Counted from the stretch's first letter, positions 11,416 through 23,635 are shown. The stretch is 64,000 nt of DNA from Lepas anatifera (GCA_034440635.1 JAOTON010000971.1:744001-808000); one strand, 5' to 3'. Translations and numbers: made by a program. The notes: generated by a model from the letters alone, not told the origin.

Positions 11416-11551
11416 CAGGAGCGGAACCAGGATTTTGCTGGGGGAGTGGCTGAGCTTTGAAAAATTGCAAAAAAGGGGGAATAGGGCGACAAATTGCGAA
11501 AATGGAACAAAAGGAGGCTGAAGCCCCCTCAGCCCCCTGGATCCGCCCCTG
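11416..11551 (+). mobile_element. Nested 136-bp hAT-like MITE with perfect 8-bp target duplication
   Basis: Begins CAGGAGCGGAACCAGG and ends CCTGGATCCGCCCCTG (inverted ends). It is flanked on both sides by CGCTTATG (11408-11415 and 11552-11559). It is inserted into the LINE endonuclease fragment. Confidence 0.85.
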
Positions 11552-11810
11552 CGCTTATGCCTTTGACCTCAGGCAGCAAGTCCCAACTAATCCATTGCAG
11601 TTTTTAGGGGCCCTTGCTGCCGAGGGGGCCCCATCGTCAAGGGGGCCCCTGGAAAAATTCTTGCCCTCCCATCCGAAAAGAGCATCCGCCGCCACTGGTA
11701 TCCACAATGTAGGCTAAATATTGAGACAATATTACACCCACAATAGTTTTGCCCACAGTATTGTGACAATGTTAAAGCAATGTTATAATGACAATATTGT
11801 TTAGGCAATA

Positions 11811-11945
<135 letters not shown>

Positions 11946-13319
11946 CCACCATCATCGTCACAATGTTGTGTGCTACTAGGACGTTCTTCCTTAAAAAATA
12001 TGTTTTCGCGATTTTTTCTCGATTTAGCCCCCCCTTCCAACGCTGGTTTGGTATTCTCCAGAAGCTGCTCCTAGATCCGCCAATGCCCTCCCCCAAATTT
12101 TAGGACTTGACCTAGTGTTTCATTATTTTTTCCACGTTACCCGCGTGGAGTTGGTGGTGCTTCAGTGCATCGACGTTAGCACTTCAGACAGCCAATGCTA
12201 AACATTTTCCACCCCTTCCCCAGGCCCTTGCCCCCCACCCTCCCGTCACCAGTTCGGTGCCCGTTCCCCGGAGTCGCTATTGCTTTGCGTCGTTCTCCCC
12301 CTTCCGAATACCGTGGCGGCGCCTCTGCATAAGCGCCGAGCCGAAATCTCTTTTCTCCTCTAAGCCACCGTATTGACTGGAACTCAGATTAAATTCCTTT
12401 CAATTTTTTAATCAGAATGGAGTACAACCTTCAAAAAATTATCACATAAAAAATAGAAGATAACTTATCTTCCAAGGCTAACTTTTTGTGACGAGTAGAA
12501 TACAATCCACCATAACGCATTCACCAATACGCATAAAACGTAGCATACCTAATACCGGGGCCTGGAAGCGTGACGGAATGATGGTGGAAGGGTGGAAGGG
12601 AGAGATTTTAAAGAGCTGAAAAATTTGTGTATGATCCTTTTACTGTTCTCTTGCGTTGCAATTAATTTTAAGCGCTAAATCTGGAAAGTAGATTGTAGTG
12701 GTTTCAGGTTTTGAAAGCTTTCTTATTTGGTGATGCAACAAACACCAGTCAGCTGGTTCATTGCTTCCCGCTCTATTCTCCCTCTTTCCGGTCTAAAGCC
12801 GATTGTGTTTGGTGCGTGTTGTTTATAGTTAGCGTGTTTGCGTAGTTTTACGGCGACCCGTGAGATGAAAATTAAATTCCGAACGCAAACTCTAAGATTT
12901 GTTTTACTATTCCAGGGGTTTGGACTAATATTGGGTTCCTGGCAGGTCCTCAAGTGACTTATTCGCACACTTTGACCTGGGTCAACGGTGCTAATTCCGA
13001 GTTCAAGTTGGTTGATCTTCCAAATTTATCAGTGTCAGCCCCCTCCAACAGCAAGCCCAGATCACCAGATGTGGCGTCACACTTTGTTGGATATAACATG
13101 GGAAAAATTAAGTGATAAATTGTCTGATTTGTCTCCGAAAAGAAGCCCAGACCTCAAAAGGTAGCAGGCAGGGTAATCATCGGGTAGACGTCTCCGCTCT
13201 CCGGCTTTTTCCCCAAAATATCCCAAGATACAGAAATATCCGGAAATAGCCCAAGTTTTGTTCCGAACAACCCAATATTACAATAAATCCCCATTCCGGG
13301 AGCAATGATATGCCCAGGA
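11946..13319. other. Intergenic, no gene seen
   Basis: A GATCCGCCAATG end-like motif at 12074-12085 looks like the right end of a G-rich hAT-like MITE, but no partner or target duplication was found. Nothing coding is recognised. Confidence 0.35.
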
Positions 13320-15050
13320 GGATGCTGGGAAGGGTATGTATTGTGCAGAGGTGTGCTCAGATTGCTATGGTAGGGAAGTATTGTACACAGGCGTGCTCAG
13401 ACTGCCAGAAAGGGGGGTTGAAGTTAGCAAAGGCTTGCTAAGAAGACTGCCCGGCAAGGGTACATGTTGAACAGGCGTGTTCAGACTGCTGTGGTGGGGA
13501 GGTATTGTACAGAGGCGTGCTCAGACTGCTATGGTGGGGAAGTATTGTACAGAGGCGTGCCCAGATTGCCAGAAAGGGGGGTGAAGTTAGCAAAGGCGTG
13601 CCAAGAAGACTGCTGGCAAGGGGACGTGTTGAACATAGGCGTGTTCAGACTGCTATGGTGGGGAAGTATTGTACAGAGGCGTGCTCAGACTGCCAGAAAG
13701 TGGGGTTAAGTTAGCAAAGGCGTGCCAAGACGACTGCTGGCAAGAGGACGTGTTGAACACAGGCGTGTTCAGACTGCTATGGTGGGCAATTATTGTACAG
13801 AGGCGTGCTCAGACTGCCAGGAAAGGGGTCGAAGTTAGCAAAGGCGTGCCAAGGAGCCTGCTGACAGGGAATGTGTTGAACAGAGGCATGCTCAAACTGT
13901 TATGAAGGGAATTTAGTCTACAGATCTCATGCTTTGACTACGATGAAGGGATGTATTGTGCATAGGCGTGCTCAGAGTGCTGGTTAGGGATGTATAGTAC
14001 AAAGGCGTACTCAGACTGCTATAGTGGGGATGTATGATACAGATGCATTATCAGACTGCCAGAAAGGGGGGTGAAGTTAGCAAAGCGTGCCAAAATGGCT
14101 TCGTCCCCTTGCCAGCAGTCTTCTAAGCACGCCTTTGCTAACTTCACCACCCCCTTTCTGGCAGCCTGAGCACGCCTCTGTGTAATACCTCCCCACCATA
14201 GCAGTCTGAACACGCCTATGTTCAACACGTCCCCTCGCCAGCAGTCTTCTTGGACGCCTTTGCTAACTTCACCCCCCCTTTCTGGCAGTCTCAGCACGCC
14301 TCTGTATAATACGTCCCCACCATAGCAGTCCGAGCACGCCTCTGTACAATACCTCCCCACCATAGCAGTCTGAAAACGCCTATGTTCAACATGTTCCCTT
14401 GCCAGCAGTCTTCTTGGCACGCCTTTGCTAACTTCACTCCCCCTCTTCTGGCAGTCTGAGCATGCCTCTGTACATTACTTCCATGTAATAGCAGTCTGAG
14501 CACGCCTCTGTACAGAACCTTTCCACCATAGCAGTCTGAGCACGCCTATGTTCAACACGTCCCCTTGCCAGCATTCATCTTGGCACACCTTTGCTAACTT
14601 CACCCCCCCTTCTGGCAGTCTGAGCACGCCTCTGTAAAATACTTCCCCACCATAGCAGTCTGAACACGCCTATGTTCAACACGTCCCCTTGCCAGCAGTC
14701 TTCTTGGCACGCCTTTGCTAACTTCACCCCCTTTCTGGCAGTCCGAGCACGCCTCTGAACAATACTTGCCTACCATAGCAGTCTGAGCACGCCTCTGTAC
14801 AATACCTCCCACCATAGCAGTCCGAACACGCCTATGTATGTTCAACACGTCCCTTTGCCAGCAGTCTTCTTGGCACACCTTTGCTAACTTCACCCCCCTT
14901 TCTGGCAGTCCGAGCACGCCTCTGTACAATACTTCCCCACCATAGCAGTCTGAACACGCCTATGTTCAACACGTCCCCTTGCCAGCAGTCTTCTTAGCAC
15001 GCCTTTGCTAACTTCACCCCCCTTTCTGGCAGTCTGAGCACGCCTCTGCA
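13320..15050. repeat. Head-to-head inverted tandem arrays (~122-bp composite unit)
   Basis: Each composite unit has two parts, both opening CAGACTGC and closing GGCGTGCT or GGCGTGTT. One is about 40 bp (TATGGTGGGGAAGTATTGTA core). The other is about 82 bp (CAGAAAGGGGGGTGAAGTTA and ACTGCTGGCAAGGGGACGTG cores). Units run in plus orientation from about 13330 to 14093. The orientation then flips at about 14095-14100, and reverse-complement units continue to about 15045. The several 70-130 aa ORFs are read-through of the units on each arm. Confidence 0.9.
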
Positions 15051-15051
15051 C

Positions 15052-15280
15052 CATAGGCGGATCCAGGGGGCATGTGCCCCCCCGATCGACCCTCGGCGCC
15101 CCCTGAAAGGATGATGGCGCCCCCTGAAATGATGATGGCGCCCCCCTGAAATGTCACTTCCCACCCCCCAGATACGAAAATCGGCGCCCACCGATAGAAT
15201 TTGGCGCCCACCTGATAGGTTTTGCCGGTCATAAGTGGCGCCCCCTGGTCCGGATGGCGTCTCCCTGGGAAGGTGCCCCC
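15052..15280. mobile_element. hAT-like MITE, family CATAGGCGGATCCAGG, partial
   Basis: Begins CATAGGCGGATCCAGGGG right after the inverted tandem array and shares the CGATCGACCCTCGGCGCCCC, TGATAGGTTTTGCCGG and TGGTCCGGATGGCG blocks with 28822-29091. The right end is not clear. Short GGTGCGATACA tandem words follow at 15290-15345. Confidence 0.6.
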
Positions 15281-18228
15281 TCTTCCTTTTGGTGCGATAC
15301 ATACATTTGGTGCGATACACCTACATTTGGTGCGATACACCAATCCTGGTATATGGGTATGTGTTTCCTTGTTTTGCTTTACCGTGAAAAGTCTCAGAAG
15401 GAAAAAAACTTGAATACCAGTGGTGCCAGTTTGCAAAGTATGGCAGCAGGTCATATGAGTCGCACCAGCCATCTAAAATTCTCGCACACCAAATTCGCAC
15501 CAATCCGCCATATACCAGGAGGAAAAACGCACCCATTCCTACCCACTTGATGCAATGCTACCTCTCTTATTAGTTAGTTGAGGACTTTTCATAAGGCTCC
15601 GTCCTGTGTCTTTATAACCATATAGCCATTATTTGTTAGGTTTTCGGTCTCACCTTCCTCGCACCAGTCTAAAAAATTGCACCAGGTTGGTAAAATTGGC
15701 ACCGCTCGCTCCTGACTCCAAGGGCACTCGCACCAACGAGATCTCGTTGAAAATGCCATACTTTGCACACGGGCGTAAGGGGATCTTTCTTTGCTTGGGC
15801 CTTGTGAAAATATTCCAAATTTTGTGATGCTTTCATGCAAATGTGACGAAAAACGGAAACAAAATGCTTAATCTGTGGAAAAATTATGATATTTGAATAT
15901 ACTTGTCAACTGAAATATTTTTCAAAGTATCGATTGATGTGGCTCGAAAGCAGGGGCAAATGACGTGGCTATGGGAAAAGACTTTGCTCTTAAATATACC
16001 TTTGAATAAGTGTCCTTGAAATCATTATGAATGCAAAATAGCTGCTGTACGTGAGTTTCTATGGCTTTGGTACGTGGAGGGTCGTGATTATGTCGTCGTC
16101 GTCGGGTCGGATGCGCAGTGTTATCTTAGGTGTTCGGCGCAGTGTACGGTGTGGACAGTGTGTACGGTCTGGTAAGCCAATAGCGTCAGAGAACTAGGTC
16201 TGGGGTGGGCCTAATCTAGCGCGAAGAGGGTATGACGTGACAAACCTGTGTACAGTGTGGACGGTTGGAGACCGGCACACGTACATGAAAAGCGACGCAG
16301 TGGCGCGCTTACAACATTGCGATCCCGACAAGCAGAAGGCCGCAGAAACCGTCAGTTATCCATTTGGAAATTGAAAAGAGGAATAAATCGTGGGTGAGGG
16401 ACTGTGGCTCGAGGGAAATTTATTCTAGGCACGTGGTTGTGTGAAAAATCAAATATAGAAATGTATTTAGCCCTTCCTCAAGGATATCTCGTACTGCCAG
16501 TGTCTTATTGTTTGGTACTGCACGGTTTTGAATTAGCCGGTGCCTGTTCTGATGGAAGAATCTTGCATGTTGGCTGTTGGTCTTTTTGCAAACAGTCAGG
16601 AAATGACATTTATACTGTTGATGATGGTGTTTTCGAAGCTCGCATCCAGGGCTCATGCGTCGACACCAAACACACGTGTTCGTTCTGTTCATTTGACCGT
16701 GCACACCGTACACATGAGTCTGACGTCATGGCACAGATGGGCGGGCCTACATAGCCTGAGGCATGTTTACGTCCACACTGTCACATGCGCCGTGAACACC
16801 CTCTTATTTCTGGGCGTTTCGTTTAAAATGGAGTAGATAAAACTTGTATCGGTAAATAATTTACCCCCCCCCATGGGAGGAGTCTGCCCCAAGCGCCTTG
16901 TTGAGTTGCCTGCCACGTTCTGGAAGACTGGATCAGTGCTTGGTATACTCTTGTGAAATTCCAAATAACCAGGAAACCCACTAATATCAAAGGGGATAGT
17001 CTTCACTTCCCTAGATGATGCCAGATCTTAAGACTCCTTTAGATGGACATCACCTTGGCAATGGGGTGCACTCAGTTGTGCCAGCTATTGCTGAGAAGTG
17101 TAAATATGCTGAATTACCTGGTGTATACTGCCTTTTCCTGCCCCCTCCCCCCCTGAGATGTCTTCTCAAAGCTTGGATATGAGCAGGTTGTACTTCAGTT
17201 GTACATGTTACGAAAGAACTATGGGCCTTCCAACTATAGATTGGTTGGTCTTACTTTGTTATGTTGTAAAATGCTGGAAAGGATCATTGCAAAGAATGCT
17301 TATGATTACTAAACATCAACTTGATAGGTACTCCTCAATTATCAGTTTGGGCAATCAACAGTTAATCAGACAGTGTCCCAAGTGTGCCAGGGTGCTCAGT
17401 GTAAAATTCATAGTAGGAAAATAGTCTGCAAGTGGAAGATGCAAAAGAAGCAATAATTTTAAAGTCGATTCTAGCTCCTATTCAAACCTTTCATTAATGT
17501 TAAGGAAGACTTTGTCATCTGGATTCCTTTACTACCTTTATGTCATTTACCTTTATGCAACAGGATTATTGAACTGTGCTTAATAGACTCTTCTTGAAAA
17601 ACGAGTGGAAATGTGAAATGAATGGAAAATTGAGCAAGGATGACCCAGATATGAGTGGATGAAGTGTCGTTTTCCACCCAGCACCCTGGAATTTGAATCA
17701 CTGATCAGATGCCAATAGTTCATGAAAATACTTTGGCATTTATTTGTGATGATATATATTTAATGTAATCCTCTTTGAGTATTCAGTAAGATGCTTGAGA
17801 TTTTACTAAGGTGCTTGAGTAAGGTAGTGACAATTGGCGGGTGGTTGCCTACTAGTTCATAACTGGCCAGGTTATATTGGGGTGCAATAATCATTTATTT
17901 ACCCTTTTTGAGATTTCAGGCATTACATGGCATGTGCATGATATTCCAAATGTTTCAAAAAATTGATTTTACGTCTCTAAATTTTGCCGCAAAACTGTCG
18001 TGATTGTTTTACCTTGTTCTAGCTTTCAGGGTTAGCTATTGCACCTAGATGGCATGTGTTGTATGTCGGGGATGTGATGTCGTTGCAGACGCCCCAGCTC
18101 AATAGTGTAAGGGTAATAGGGACTTTGAGGAGAAGCCACTCCTGAATGGTGCAAGCTATAAATGTTGCCATGGAGAGGGGGAAAGTGGCATGTCAGCTTT
18201 TGCGGTCTTCTCATAGGGCGCATAGTTT
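15281..18228. other. Intergenic, no gene recognised
   Basis: CCTGGTATATGGG at about 15346 and its inverse CCATATACCAGGA at about 15508 bracket a possible small MITE. The 16.1-16.8 kb part is moderately G+C-rich with GTGTACGGTGTGGACAGTG words, but no promoter or exon could be supported. The unseen 5' exon of RpL30 could lie here. Confidence 0.3.
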
Positions 18229-18370
18229 TTGGGGGGGCCCCCCCCCCTTTGGGGCCCACACAGCGGCGCCCCCCCCCTCCCCCCCCGCCCCCAGTTCAAA
18301 ATCCCCCCCCCCCCCGGGGGCCCCCCCCCCCCCTCCCCGCGGCGGGGGGGGGCCCCCGGGCCGGGGCTGC

Positions 18371-18408
<38 letters not shown>

Positions 18409-18480
18409 CCGGGGGGGGGGGGGGGGCGCCGGCCCCCCCGCCCCCCCCCCCCCCCCCCCCCCCCCCCAATAAAAAAAAAC

Positions 18481-18531
<51 letters not shown>

Positions 18532-18575
18532 AAAAAACAAAAAAAAAAAAAAAAATAAAAATAAAAAATTTGAAA
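18229..18575. repeat. Long C/G homopolymer tract followed by poly-A: probable assembly or sequencing artefact
   Basis: About 245 bp made almost only of runs of C and G, followed at about 18473-18560 by nearly pure A. The composition is unlike anything else in the window, and the overlapping poly-Pro, poly-Gly and poly-Lys ORFs are meaningless. Confidence 0.75.
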
Positions 18576-18951
18576 ATTTGGATTGGGGTGGTGTCATGGG
18601 CCGCCCGCCTCTGGATTCACCGGACCGGTACCCACGCCTGTATTCCCATCGGGCATAGACAGGCCCAAGTTGTGCGTGGCTCCTTCAAATCGAGCCTCGG
18701 TCCCCCTCCACCCCCTCTGAAATAATTGGTACTGTGATAATTGGATACGTCACAGTAATTTGATCGCAGTAAGTGAGGCTAAATCCAGGTGGGAACATAG
18801 ACTTGGCCCACGTGATGTGGTGACATTATTGTTGGATGTCTGTGATGTGGCCCCGGAAAAAATATAACCAAGTTCTATACACAAAATATTTTGAAAATAT
18901 CAGCTTACATGATCATTTTGTTTTGCTCTAATATACCTGTTTCTGTTCCAG

Positions 18952-18978
18952 GTATCATATACCAAGTAACTTGCAGCC
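18952..18978 (+). other. RpL30: RpL30 5' UTR portion of the start-codon exon
   Basis: The polypyrimidine-rich acceptor CTGTTCCAG ends at 18951, and the exon continues to the ATG with Kozak-like context GCAGCCATGG. This implies a separate non-coding 5' exon upstream, which I could not locate. Confidence 0.55.
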
Positions 18979-18999
18979 ATGGTGGTCCAGAAGAAACAG
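18979..18999 (+). CDS. RpL30: 60S ribosomal protein L30 (eL30), coding exon 1
   Basis: eL30 is a small protein of the large ribosomal subunit that binds kink-turn RNA. This exon encodes MVVQKKQ, starting at an ATG in good context and ending at donor GTAAGG (19000). It is in phase 0 with the next coding exon. The three coding exons total 339 bp, or 112 residues, close to the usual ~115. All splice sites are GT-AG and no frame damage is seen, so the gene should be functional. Confidence 0.93.
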
Positions 19000-19155
19000 G
19001 TAAGGAATCACAGCTTGCATTTTTGTGTTCTTATCTGGTGTGTTTTGTCTGTAGCGGGGTTTTATCTGGGACATGTCGAAAATATTTTGAATGTATTGCC
19101 ATGTCGGTCCTGCGGCGAATTCTCTATCTGACTCGCATTGTGTTTGGTTGTGCAG

Positions 19156-19301
19156 AAAAAGGCGCTGGAGTCGATCAACTCCCGGCTGGCGCTGGTGATG
19201 AAGTCCGGCAAATACGTGTTCGGATACAAGCAGACACTCAAGATGCTGCGCCTTGGAAAAGCTAAGCTTGTTATCATTGCGAGCAATACCCCCGCGCTTA
19301 G
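19156..19301 (+). CDS. RpL30: 60S ribosomal protein L30, coding exon 2
   Basis: Reads [20 protein letters not shown], then [20 protein letters not shown], then IASNTPAL: the L7Ae/L30e-type RNA-binding fold with the SGKYV.GYKQTLK and GKAKLVI.A.N.PALRKSE signatures. Acceptor TGTGCAG ends at 19155. Donor GTGAGG begins at 19302 within the Arg codon (AG/G). Protein residues 8-56 approximately. Confidence 0.97.
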
Positions 19302-19820
19302 GTGAGGCTGAGAAGTGAACCTTCAGCCTCTGCATGAGGTCTGAACGTTTGCGGAGTAGTCTCATTTTGTTGTATCTTACAACGGCCTTGGTTGATAAGG
19401 GAGCGATATTTCCCAGATACTCATTGAAACAAGGCTTTTGTAAGTCTGCGAGATAATCATTTTATAAGTGGTCGTTTTCTTTGAGATACCTGTTGATGAA
19501 TATATTTTTCATACGTAAGCAGCCAAAATAATTATTTTGCTGAAATGTTAACTGAAGTTCCGAACCATTCCTTGAAATATTTCATGGATTGTCTCTGGTG
19601 GCTCCAGATAGTCCGAATATGTACCATGTCTGTCCTTATGGAAGGGTTGGGCTGGTTGAAGCTTTTTTTGATCGAAAGTATTTTTGAAATAATTCATAGG
19701 CATGTTATTTGGCTATGTTCGGGATCTTTTAAATGATTTTTTTTTGTCCTGGGTTTTTAGTTGAAAGGAAAATGTTTTGTTGCCATTGGAATGCTTTTGT
19801 TTTCCACTTTTTGCATCGCA

Positions 19821-20601
19821 ATTAAAGGGAGATAGCGAAAAAAATTATTGGCTAGATCAAAAGGTCACAAAATTTTTTTCAGAAGTCCTATTCCCATTTT
19901 TGTGTCTTCGGCCTGCAAATGCCTTAAAATTGCTCTCAAAGTCAACATTTCTAGACGACTTTACCAGTACACCTCTTATCGATGTAAATGACGTACCCCC
20001 GGCTTAGGCTATCAAATTCTCTAAAAAAACCGGTCCCATTTTTCCTAAGCAGTGACTTGAAAGTTTAAAACTATTAAATAAAAAGTTATTTTAAAAACTA
20101 CAGCCAAAAATGATATTAAAACAAAAATATAGGACTTTCAAGAAATCACAATTGACCAATCAGAACGTAAAGCCACCTCATAGGGGGTCACGTGACCTTT
20201 CTGACGCAAAAGTTTTGTCATTATGGGGCTGAAGCAGAAAACGACTCAAGACCCGAGGTACGAAACGGCTGAAGACTTGAATAATTATGAGTTTTTCTGT
20301 TTCTAGGGCAAACTAATTGATTTTGTATTTTCTAAGGGCTTTGTAGAATTAATTCAAATACAAATACAGGAGAAGACATTTTTATTGCAAAAAAACAATA
20401 CTTTTCAACTTTAATAATCTTTCGAAAAGTAAGTGATGGGTGAAGGTTTCAGCATTTTATCGGAACTGTTAACCTATTTTGATAATAAATGAGTGGCCTC
20501 CCAAAATTTTGCCGAAGATACAAAAATAAATGACAGTTTCGTAATCAAAATTTTTCAAATAGCAAGAAACCACAATAATTTTTTCGCGTATCTCCCTTTA
20601 A
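19821..20601 (+). mobile_element. TTAA-flanked MITE, family P, copy 1
   Basis: TTAA (19821-19824), then AGGGAGATAGCGAAAAAAAT..., ending TTTTTTCGCGTATCTCCCT then TTAA (20598-20601). The terminal inverted repeats are about 25 bp and the insertion site is TTAA, which points to a piggyBac-mobilised MITE. About 780 bp with no transposase. The interior (CGGCCTGCAAATGCCTTAAA, GTCAACATTTCTAGACGACT, GGTCACGTGACC-type blocks) is shared with 44264-45053. It is inserted in RpL30 intron 2. Confidence 0.88.
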
Positions 20602-21356
20602 TATGATTCGAGATCTAAAGAGTGTCCAAGTTAAAAATTAAGTGGGTTTGTCTTAGTGGTATCTAGCTATAGAAAGGTTTTGAAGTAAGAGTTGCAAAGC
20701 TTTTGCTTATGACTGGGTAGTGCGGACACTAAAACACTAGACCATCAAAAGCACCAGGTATTTTTGTGCTTATATCATAAAAGTTGGACGTTTTTTAAGT
20801 TTAGATTTTGATTAAAGCTGCTGGTCATTAAATATCATTATTAGGTAACGATTTATGGGCAAATTGATAATAATAATATAAAAAGGAGAATAATGGTCTG
20901 TTCCAGCGCCCTGCATGATACGTGATCAAAGGATGGTCAAGCAAGAAAAAATGGAATTTCTCCACTCGATAAAAATTTCGTATCGAAGTGCTTTCGGTTT
21001 ATCTAAAAATATCCGTCATGAAAATCGTTGTAGAAGGTGTGACAAGGTTAAAAAACAAAATACTCGAGCTTTGAGTACAAACCACGGGCTTTTTCGAACA
21101 ACGCTTGCATGCGTTCTCTGTGTTCTTACCTTCTAACCCCTCAAAGGGAATGTGGCATCTTGGAATGATTCTAAGGTCAGTTCTTGTGGAAATGATTAAT
21201 GCGGCCTTATTTGTGGTGAAAAAATGACTCACAAGCCCAATATTTTGTATTCAAAATTTTTGTTTTGCAAGAGATGAAAAACATTTTCTGAAACTATAGC
21301 ATATACAATATGTACACTTCATGTTGTATATACCGATACTATAGATACGTCGATAC

Positions 21357-23635
21357 TAGAGGTGGGACTTTCTGGCCGGGGCCCGGGCAAAGCCCGGCCC
21401 AGGCCCGCGGGCTTTGGCCGGGCCTGAAGGCCTGATTTAAGCCAATGTCGGGCTGATAACGGGCTTCACCCAGGCTCATTCGGGCTTCAACTAAACTGGG
21501 ACTTCAGTATTTTTGTAGTTAAATGCTTTTTCAGTACAGACCTAGTTTTTTCACTGAAACATAATCTTATTTGCACCGCGCTTTGAAAATGCATTTACAA
21601 TTAATTTTGAGACTTTTAGACATACATCAGAATGTAAAGCATGAGCTCTAGCTTTCTATCTGTTACTCCTGCCGGGTAAAAGCAAGTTACTTAAACCTGA
21701 ATCAATATTTAAAATCAAATATTGAATAATGCCTCATTGCACATCCATGCCGTACTGTCATCTTATGAATATCCTGATTACTTTAAAATTTTCAAGACAT
21801 ATATGGGTGAACAAAATATAAATTGTGATAGATATTTGTTACTTCCTATTGTCAGTATACCATTTCAAGGAAGTCATTTAACCAATTTGTGCTAACGTAT
21901 TGATATTAACACCTAGCTCTAGCTAGAAAATTCTTTCAGAAGCTTTCTGCTCCAGGTAAAAGAAAATGTTATCTATGGAGCCATTCCTGTCCTCTACGAA
22001 AATGGTGAAGTAAATATGTCGGTACAACTATCTAGTGGGAGCCCATAATTGTCAAATTGGCCTCCTAACTCTAGTGCAAGAACAAATGTTGATAGGTTTG
22101 ACCCTTCCAAGCTTCATCTTGCTCTTTCATTGCCAAAGATGTAAAATCCACTCAGAAAGGGCTAGTATAAGCAAGGAAATAGCCACAAAGAAAACATTTT
22201 TTGATAGTACTTCAAACATAAATTAGTCAGTTGTGGGGAGATACTGGGAGAGCAGTCGCCTTAGAAGGAACCTTTGAAATTACACCAAACATGAATATAC
22301 TTGACACTATGTGTTGCATTTTCCTTGTGGAGATACTCCGGCCTCTATGAAATACAACTTCTTTATAAGCTTTGAACCTGAACATAACAGCACTTCCCCC
22401 ACACACTAAGGTATTATCGCGTAGGTGGATCACATTGGGTTAAAGGATTATATCGAGGTCCACTGATAAGGGTCTATGTTCATAAGTTCTACCCTGTAAG
22501 TTAGACCTTTGAATAGAAGTCCACAAACAAGTGCACAAAAGTGGCCTATTCTCAGGAAGAAAGAAATGCACCACACACTTTGTGCTTATTTTTTAAATCT
22601 GTGAAATTTTAAATATATTTTCAAAAGTCTTGAAATATTTTGCTGAATAAACTTACTATTCTGGTAAATTTTGGTGAAAATGTTTTCATAAATGATTGCC
22701 CTAATGTAGACAAGCACGGCGCTTCGATACCTACTAGCGCAAGCCCGTAAAATACAACAAAGCAAACAGAATGTGTTAGCCCCAATGGTGATGTGGAGGG
22801 GATTGAGTTGTTTTTGTGTGATTTTCTTTTGGTGGAGATTGGTGCAATATTTTTATTCAATGTTTGGTGGAACCTGTGGAAACTGTGGTTCCTTATCAAG
22901 ATGTTCTTTATGGCTGGTGGTTTGATAATTGTTATGGCTGATGGGCCTTGTTCTGTTGGCGTGTTGGCTTACGTACTTTGCAGACCGGGCTGACTAAGCA
23001 GGACATTCTTTTAACTATCTTCCAGCTGTTTAGTGACTAAACTAAAGAAAATGTTCCATGTATCATTGAGGGACATGTGAGGATTTTGGTTATTCCGTCA
23101 TTCCGCCATGATATTCTGAAGTTTTAGCTGGAAACTTGTCCCAGTCTCCTCTATTCATAAACATTATTGGAACTCAATTGTGAGGTCGTACCAGCATATA
23201 ATGATTTATAAAGTGCAAGATGGAGGAAATGTCTGCTGGTGGACTTTTTCATCCCGATTCTTATAGTGCCTGTGTACCTTATCTAGAATCCCTTTGTTTT
23301 ATAAGGTGATGCTGGTTTACCTGAAGTGCTTGCATCATAAGAAGCCTGTTTCTACAGTGTTTTTCAGTATCATTTTCTGCTGAATTATTAAGATAGCTGA
23401 GGCTACTGATGCTACATGCCTTTTTGATTGGTTTTGGGTGAAACCAATTTTTAAAGGATGAATTGGCTTAAAACATTTTTGAAACAGCTTTAAAGTAAAT
23501 AATGTTGTTATGTCGTTCTGGTTTCCATGATACGGGCCTTCCGGCTTGATAATCCATTTCTTCCACAAACCGGGCTTGTGACGGGCTTCTTAAATCGCGC
23601 GGCGGCCCGGCCCGCCTAATTGCCCGAAACCCCCA
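21357..23635. mobile_element. 2.3 kb hAT-like non-autonomous element with GGGCCCGGGC-rich ends
   Basis: Left end TAGAGGTGGGACTTTCTGGC followed by a GCCCGGGC-rich block. The right end is a CGGCCCGGCCCGCC block followed by AATTGCCCGAAACCCCCA. Both sides are flanked by GTCGATAC (21349-21356 and 23636-23643; the match extends to 10 bp). The 8-bp duplication and the TAGAGGTGGG end fit hAT. The terminal inverted repeats are imperfect. The A+T-rich interior shows no transposase. Confidence 0.6.

Larger units (their letters stand above)
9822..11697. mobile_element. 1.9 kb hAT-like non-autonomous element with internal minisatellite and LINE fragment
   Basis: Ends are CAGTGGCGGTGGAT and ATCCGCCGCCACTG (inverted repeats), flanked by GTATTCAC (9814-9821) and GTATCCAC (11698-11705), an 8-bp target duplication with one mismatch. 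No transposase was recognised. The interior holds a minisatellite (about 9985-10905), an L1/Tx1-type endonuclease fragment (11158-11415) and a smaller nested hAT-like MITE (11416-11551). Confidence 0.7.

Noticed and set aside
13320..15050. CRISPR-like or regularly spaced repeat array.
   Set aside because: Eukaryotic context, units about 122 bp long and contiguous without unique spacers, and an orientation switch in the middle; it is a satellite-type array.
18146..18725. Overlapping 108-187 aa ORFs on both strands.
   Set aside because: They are poly-Pro, poly-Gly, poly-Lys and poly-Phe translations of the homopolymer tract.
19485..19560. Possible box C/D snoRNA in RpL30 intron 2 (TTGATGA at about 19493, CTGA at about 19553).
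   Set aside because: No closing terminal stem and no C'/D' pair could be seen; the motifs are short enough to be chance.
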